DNA from: JBIOJB01 sp044450465
Lineage (GTDB): Bacteria; Chloroflexota; Dormibacteria; Dormibacterales; Dormibacteraceae
Direction of reading: 5' to 3'
Assembly (NCBI GenBank): GCA_044450465.1
Contig: JBIOJB010000134.1
Location: 1-6,135, forward strand
Length of the DNA: 6,135 nt
The notes beneath the pieces are model-generated. The model worked only from the letters and a program-made list of their open reading frames with translations. It had not been told where the DNA came from and did not search any database. The position numbers and the translations under genes are program-made. Below, one piece after another: positions 5,493 through 6,135 of the stretch (within the stretch, counting starts at the first letter, position 1; each line of letters begins with the position of its first letter).

Positions 5493-5516
5493 CTAGGGTG
5501 CCCGTCAGCCTTTCTT
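5488..5516 (+). terminator. Hairpin at the convergent gene ends, putative terminator of the transporter operon
   Basis: GCTGAC (5488-5493) and GTCAGC (5504-5509) are perfect reverse complements. GG and CC inside them (5496-5497, 5502-5503) can extend the stem around a GTGC loop, leaving TA bulged. CTTTCTT follows on the plus strand, a modest U-tract typical of GC-rich genomes. The two arms contain the TGA of the plus-strand gene and the TGA of the minus-strand gene. No T-rich tract follows on the minus strand, so termination in that direction is less likely. Confidence 0.55.
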
Positions 5517-6107
5517 GAGCAGGACCTCGTAGCCGTCTTCGGTCGGGTTGACCTCGACGTCGCCGGCCTTCAGGCGTACATCGTCATCCACACGCGTCGC
5601 GATGATCGAGCCCTCGAAGACGAGCTCCTCGAACCGCCACTCCTTGCCCCTCTTGCGCATCTTCACGACGACCCCGCCTGGGCTGCGCCACACGCCTTCG
5701 CCTGCCGGCCGGAAGCCCCTGGTGACGAGCTCGCCGAGACGGTCGGGAATCACCTCGGCGGGCGGCTTGGCGGTCGGCCACACGACGGGCCTCTCCGGCG
5801 CTCCTGGCCGCGGAGGCGCATCGCCACGTGTGGGTTTCCGGAACTTCGCCTGCTCGAGCGACAGACGGAGCAGCTCCGACCCCTCGTCCTGCTCGAAGAA
5901 GGCGCCCGAGATCCGCCCCTGGTCCTGGGAGCGGCGGATGCAGTTCGTGCAGTCGGCTTCGGTCTCGACCGCCGCGAATGTGCCGGCGGCAAGAGTCTGG
6001 CCGCACAGGGTCGTGACCGGGCCGCTCTTGGGAACGCGAGGAGTGAGGTGAATCCGGCCGCCGGTCTTGCGCCTGACCGACTCGAGCTTCAGCTGCTGGA
6101 CGCCCAT
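5505..6107 (-). CDS. Hypothetical protein with N-terminal H-C-CxxC putative zinc site
   Basis: This gene converges on the operon with only 12 bases between stop codons. From the ATG at 6107 it encodes 200 residues; a TTG three codons upstream (6116) is an alternative, with a weak GGCGGGA 9 bases before it. The N-terminal part has IHLTP (His 20), TTLCG (Cys 35) and DCTNC (Cys 53 and Cys 56), an arrangement seen in many small actinobacterial proteins of the HL...TLCG...C..C type and likely to bind zinc. A charged stretch (FFEQDEGSELLRLSLEQAKFRK) and a Pro/Arg-rich linker follow. The C-terminal 75 or so residues (DRLGELVTRGFRPAGEGVWR onward) look like a compact beta-rich domain with basic and acidic strands. 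There is no signal peptide or membrane helix, so it is probably cytoplasmic. I cannot name its function. An inverted repeat covers its start. Confidence 0.75.
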   Translation of the reverse strand: MGVQQLKLESVRRKTGGRIHLTPRVPKSGPVTTLCGQTLAAGTFAAVETEADCTNCIRRSQDQGRISGAFFEQDEGSELLRLSLEQAKFRKPTRGDAPPRPGAPERPVVWPTAKPPAEVIPDRLGELVTRGFRPAGEGVWRSPGGVVVKMRKRGKEWRFEELVFEGSIIATRVDDDVRLKAGDVEVNPTEDGYEVLLKKG

Positions 6108-6128
6108 CGGCGTCAATCATGGGCGTCC
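6098..6128. promoter_or_regulatory. 10-bp inverted repeat over the start of the minus-strand gene
   Basis: GGACGCCCAT (6098-6107) and ATGGGCGTCC (6119-6128) are exact reverse complements separated by 11 bases. On the minus strand the second arm begins with the ATG proposed as start, and the loop contains the alternative TTG (6116-6114). In DNA this could be a two-fold operator. In RNA a 10-bp stem would bury the start codon. The window ends 7 bases further on, so the promoter is not visible. Confidence 0.55.
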
Positions 6129-6135
6129 CGCCAGA

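Noticed and set aside
1..6135. tRNA, rRNA, CRISPR array, transposase, riboswitch
   Set aside because: I looked for cloverleaf-like segments, regularly spaced repeats, transposase motifs and conserved riboswitch cores and saw none. Covariance-model searches could still find something in 1-200.

Overview
The window is GC-rich, densely coded bacterial DNA. It holds one tightly packed plus-strand operon (202-5492) and one convergent minus-strand gene (5505-6107). Overlapping ATGA start/stop junctions, a fused LivG-LivF ATPase, a secreted protein built from beta-rich and Pro/Gly-rich segments, and small His/Cys zinc-binding proteins suggest a soil-type actinobacterial or related Terrabacteria lineage (for example Dormibacterota or Chloroflexota). 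That placement is inference from style, and no marker gene here fixes it.

Layout: 1-201 is a non-coding leader that looks repeat-like (direct repeats, a 12-bp palindrome, a GC hairpin). It ends in the ribosome binding site of the first gene. Next come the two membrane permeases of a branched-chain amino acid type (HAAT family) ABC importer, LivH-like (202-1098) and LivM-like (1095-2135). A single 566-residue protein follows (2132-3832), joining the LivG and LivF ATPases and ending in about 40 residues that look like a ribbon-helix-helix (RHH) DNA-binding fold. Two unrecognised genes complete the operon. One encodes a signal-peptide, single-anchor surface protein (3829-5232) with a Pro-rich/Gly-Ser insert and an FGG tandem repeat. 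The other encodes an 87-residue protein with a CPIC zinc-knuckle and one membrane helix (5229-5492). All four junctions share the same 4-base ATGA overlap, so the five genes are probably translationally coupled. No periplasmic/extracellular substrate-binding protein is present; it may lie upstream.

The operon ends at a hairpin whose two arms contain the stop codons of the convergent genes. The minus-strand gene encodes about 200 residues with an N-terminal H-C-CxxC putative zinc site. A 10-bp perfect inverted repeat covers its start codon.

The most unusual features are the RHH-like tail on an importer ATPase and a perfect 20-bp palindrome (3688-3707) ending 2 bases before the codon where that tail begins. 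The two together raise the possibility of a transporter ATPase that also binds DNA, perhaps its own gene. This is a hypothesis from sequence only.
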